A DNA stretch of 64,000 nt from Microbispora sp. ZYX-F-249 (GTDB lineage: Bacteria; Actinomycetota; Actinomycetes; Streptosporangiales; Streptosporangiaceae), in assembly GCF_039649665.1 (NCBI RefSeq), contig NZ_JBDJAW010000006.1:124001-188000 (forward strand). Reading direction: 5' to 3'. Numbering within the stretch: the stretch's first letter is position 1; each line of letters starts with the position of its first letter. The translations under genes and the position numbers were made by a program. Positions 62,473 through 64,000 of this stretch are shown in pieces. A model generated the notes under the pieces. It was not told the origin of the DNA. It saw only the letters and a program-made list of their open reading frames with translations, and made no database searches.

Positions 62473-64000
62473 ATGCCCGTTGTCACGTTGTACCGGCGGC
62501 TGCAGGGGCGGCTGCCGTCATGGGAGCCCGCACCACGGGCCGCGCTCATCCGGCCGCACGCGGGTCCGCTGCAGGCCCAGCGCGAGACGCTGGACGTGGT
62601 GTGCGCCCTGCTGACCCGGGCGGGCGTGCCGTACTTCTGCGTCCGCCCGCTGCCGAACCGGCCGCCCGTCGTCGCCGTGCCCGAGGACTCGCGCACGCGC
62701 GCGCTCGCCGCGCTCGCGGCCGGCGACCACCCGCTGTTCGCGGCGCGGCAGCCGTACGGCAGGCAGGGGTCGCGGGCGCGCCAGGCGGACGCGGGCCGGA
62801 TGCGCCCGCTGCGGCGGGCGGCGGCGCTGCTCGGCGACGCCAGGGTCGTGCGGGTGGCCATGTACTTCGCCAGCCCCTCGCGCACGCTGACACTCGGCCC
62901 GGAGAACGGCTGCGACCTGGAGTTCTGGGCCCGGGAGGGTGACGAGCTGGTCGCGCCCAGGCCGAACCCCGCCTGCGACCGCGTGCCCGCCGACGGCCCT
63001 TCGGTGGACGGCGGCGAGGAGCTGTTCACCCCTCTGGCGTGCGCCGCCCGCCGGGCCCGCTCCTACCGCACCCGGCCCGAGTTCGTACGGCGGCTGCTGG
63101 ACGACATCGACTTCCCGATCGACGCCGTCTACACCTGGGTGGACGGCGCCGACCCGGCCTGGCGGGCGCGCCGCGACCAGGCCGAACGCGGCGAGGCGCT
63201 GCGCTCCGGCGGCCCGCTGAGCGAGATGGCGACCACGGAGGCGCGGTTCACCAGCAGGGACGAGCTGCGCTATTCACTGCGCTCGCTGCTGATGTACGCG
63301 CCCTGGATCAACCGGGTGTGGATCGTCACCGACGGTCAGACGCCGCCGTGGCTCGACACCACCCACCCCATGGTCGCGGTGGTCGACCACAAGGAGATCT
63401 TCACCGACCCGTCGGTGCTGCCGGTGTTCAACTCCCACGCCATCGAGACGCAGCTGCACCACATCGACGGGCTCAGCGAGCATTTCCTGTACTTCAACGA
63501 CGACTTCTTCCTGGGACGGCCGCTGCCTCCCCGGACCTTCTTCGAGGGCAACGGGATCACCCGGTTCTTCCCCAGCACGGTCCACGTGCCCTTCGGGGCG
63601 CCGGAGACCGAGGAGTCGCCGGTGCACGCCGCCGGCATGAACAACCGGCGCATCCTGGAGGACCTGACCGGCCGCACGATCACGCAGAAACTCAAGCACG
63701 TGCCGTACGCGCTGCGCCGGTCGCTGATGTACGAGCTGGAGCAGCGGTTCGCGGCGGAGTTCGCGGCGACCGCCCGCAGCAGGTTCCGCACGTCGCGGGA
63801 CATCTCCGTGGTCTCCTCGCTCGCGCACTACTACGGCTACCTGAGCGGGCGGGCGGTCCCCGGCACCGTCGACTACACCTACGTCGACTTGTCGCTGCCG
63901 AAGACGCCCGCCAAGCTCCGCCGCATGCTCGCCCGGCGCAGGCACGACGTGTTCTGCCTCAACGACACCGCGCCCACCACCGTCGAGCAGGACGCCCTGC
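62473..64000 (+). CDS. Stealth-type sugar-phosphate transferase, partial
   Basis: At least 509 residues, still open at the window edge; the frame runs to base 64000 without a stop. Stealth conserved regions: CR1 DAVYTWVDGADP from residue 217, CR2 RFTSRDELRYSLRSLLMYAP (about 258-277), CR3 IDGLSEHFLYFNDDFFLGRP (about 332-351), and CR4 starting at RHDVFCLND (about 493). These enzymes transfer hexose-1-phosphate from a UDP-sugar in capsule and cell-wall polymer synthesis. The N-terminal ~200 residues are less conserved and arginine-rich. ATG at 62473 with GGGGGAGA upstream. Confidence 0.88.
   Translation, partial: MPVVTLYRRLQGRLPSWEPAPRAALIRPHAGPLQAQRETLDVVCALLTRAGVPYFCVRPLPNRPPVVAVPEDSRTRALAALAAGDHPLFAARQPYGRQGSRARQADAGRMRPLRRAAALLGDARVVRVAMYFASPSRTLTLGPENGCDLEFWAREGDELVAPRPNPACDRVPADGPSVDGGEELFTPLACAARRARSYRTRPEFVRRLLDDIDFPIDAVYTWVDGADPAWRARRDQAERGEALRSGGPLSEMATTEARFTSRDELRYSLRSLLMYAPWINRVWIVTDGQTPPWLDTTHPMVAVVDHKEIFTDPSVLPVFNSHAIETQLHHIDGLSEHFLYFNDDFFLGRPLPPRTFFEGNGITRFFPSTVHVPFGAPETEESPVHAAGMNNRRILEDLTGRTITQKLKHVPYALRRSLMYELEQRFAAEFAATARSRFRTSRDISVVSSLAHYYGYLSGRAVPGTVDYTYVDLSLPKTPAKLRRMLARRRHDVFCLNDTAPTTVEQDAL

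Overview
High-GC actinobacterial chromosome segment, gene-dense, with GTG/TTG starts and purine-rich ribosome sites. Several families point to the Streptosporangiales (Nonomuraea/Microbispora type): a CU044_5270-type protein beside an ECF sigma factor, an SCO4848-type membrane protein next to a D,D-carboxypeptidase, and DUF6350 and DUF3017 proteins. The order pcrA ... B12-binding protein, sucC-sucD, DUF6350, purN-purH, folD ... trpS, carboxypeptidase, SCO4848 resembles, from memory, the SCO4797-SCO4848 stretch of Streptomyces coelicolor, with insertions. I see no tRNA, rRNA, CRISPR array, insertion sequence or prophage.

Layout. 1-9.8 kb: start of a GCS2-type ligase (cut by the window edge), SCO4848-type protein, D,D-carboxypeptidase, an SDR/TetR divergent pair with two matching operators, YihY, trpS, an ECF sigma unit, a CorC-type protein and galE. 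9.8-15 kb: secreted DUF11 protein, a PadR/MFS efflux pair, and a Ser/Thr kinase fused to an extracellular amino-acid-binding-type domain. 15-18.8 kb: icd, DUF3017 protein, citrate synthase and an FHA-HTH protein. 18.9-22.4 kb: a four-gene operon of poorly known proteins headed by a 445-residue WXG-associated-type protein and divergent from an 84-residue WXG100-like protein, a candidate ESX-type secretion island. 22.5-25.5 kb: secreted proteins and a DUF2156 lysyl-phosphatidylglycerol synthase-like protein. 25.6-34.1 kb: folD, a 55-residue membrane peptide, purH, purN, DUF6350, sucD, sucC and a B12-binding mutase subunit. 34.2-46.4 kb: MarR, secreted protein, pcrA, PIG-L deacetylase, two histidine kinase/response regulator pairs, a CPBP protease, a zinc metallopeptidase lipoprotein and a second GCS2 ligase. 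46.5-52.8 kb: a large PspC-domain protein and a PadR-ABC-FtsX operon. 52.8-60.3 kb: a sugar-amine locus. 60.3-64 kb: sulfotransferase, CDP-alcohol phosphatidyltransferase and a Stealth phosphotransferase that runs off the end.

The most informative region is 52795-60248. An ABC importer (lipoprotein plus two permeases) and a FrlC-like epimerase face a FrlB-like deglycase, a FrlD-like kinase and a LacI regulator. Two near-identical TGATACCGGTAYCA palindromes sit in the shared 331-bp promoter region. Together they look like a LacI-controlled pathway for fructosamines (Amadori compounds). The import operon also carries a 26-bp tandem repeat that re-copies the tail of the permease gene just before the epimerase gene. 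Other points worth following are the kinase-binding-protein fusion, the WXG100-like island, a purN that seems to use a CTG start, and a pair of mutually exclusive hairpins after sucCD.
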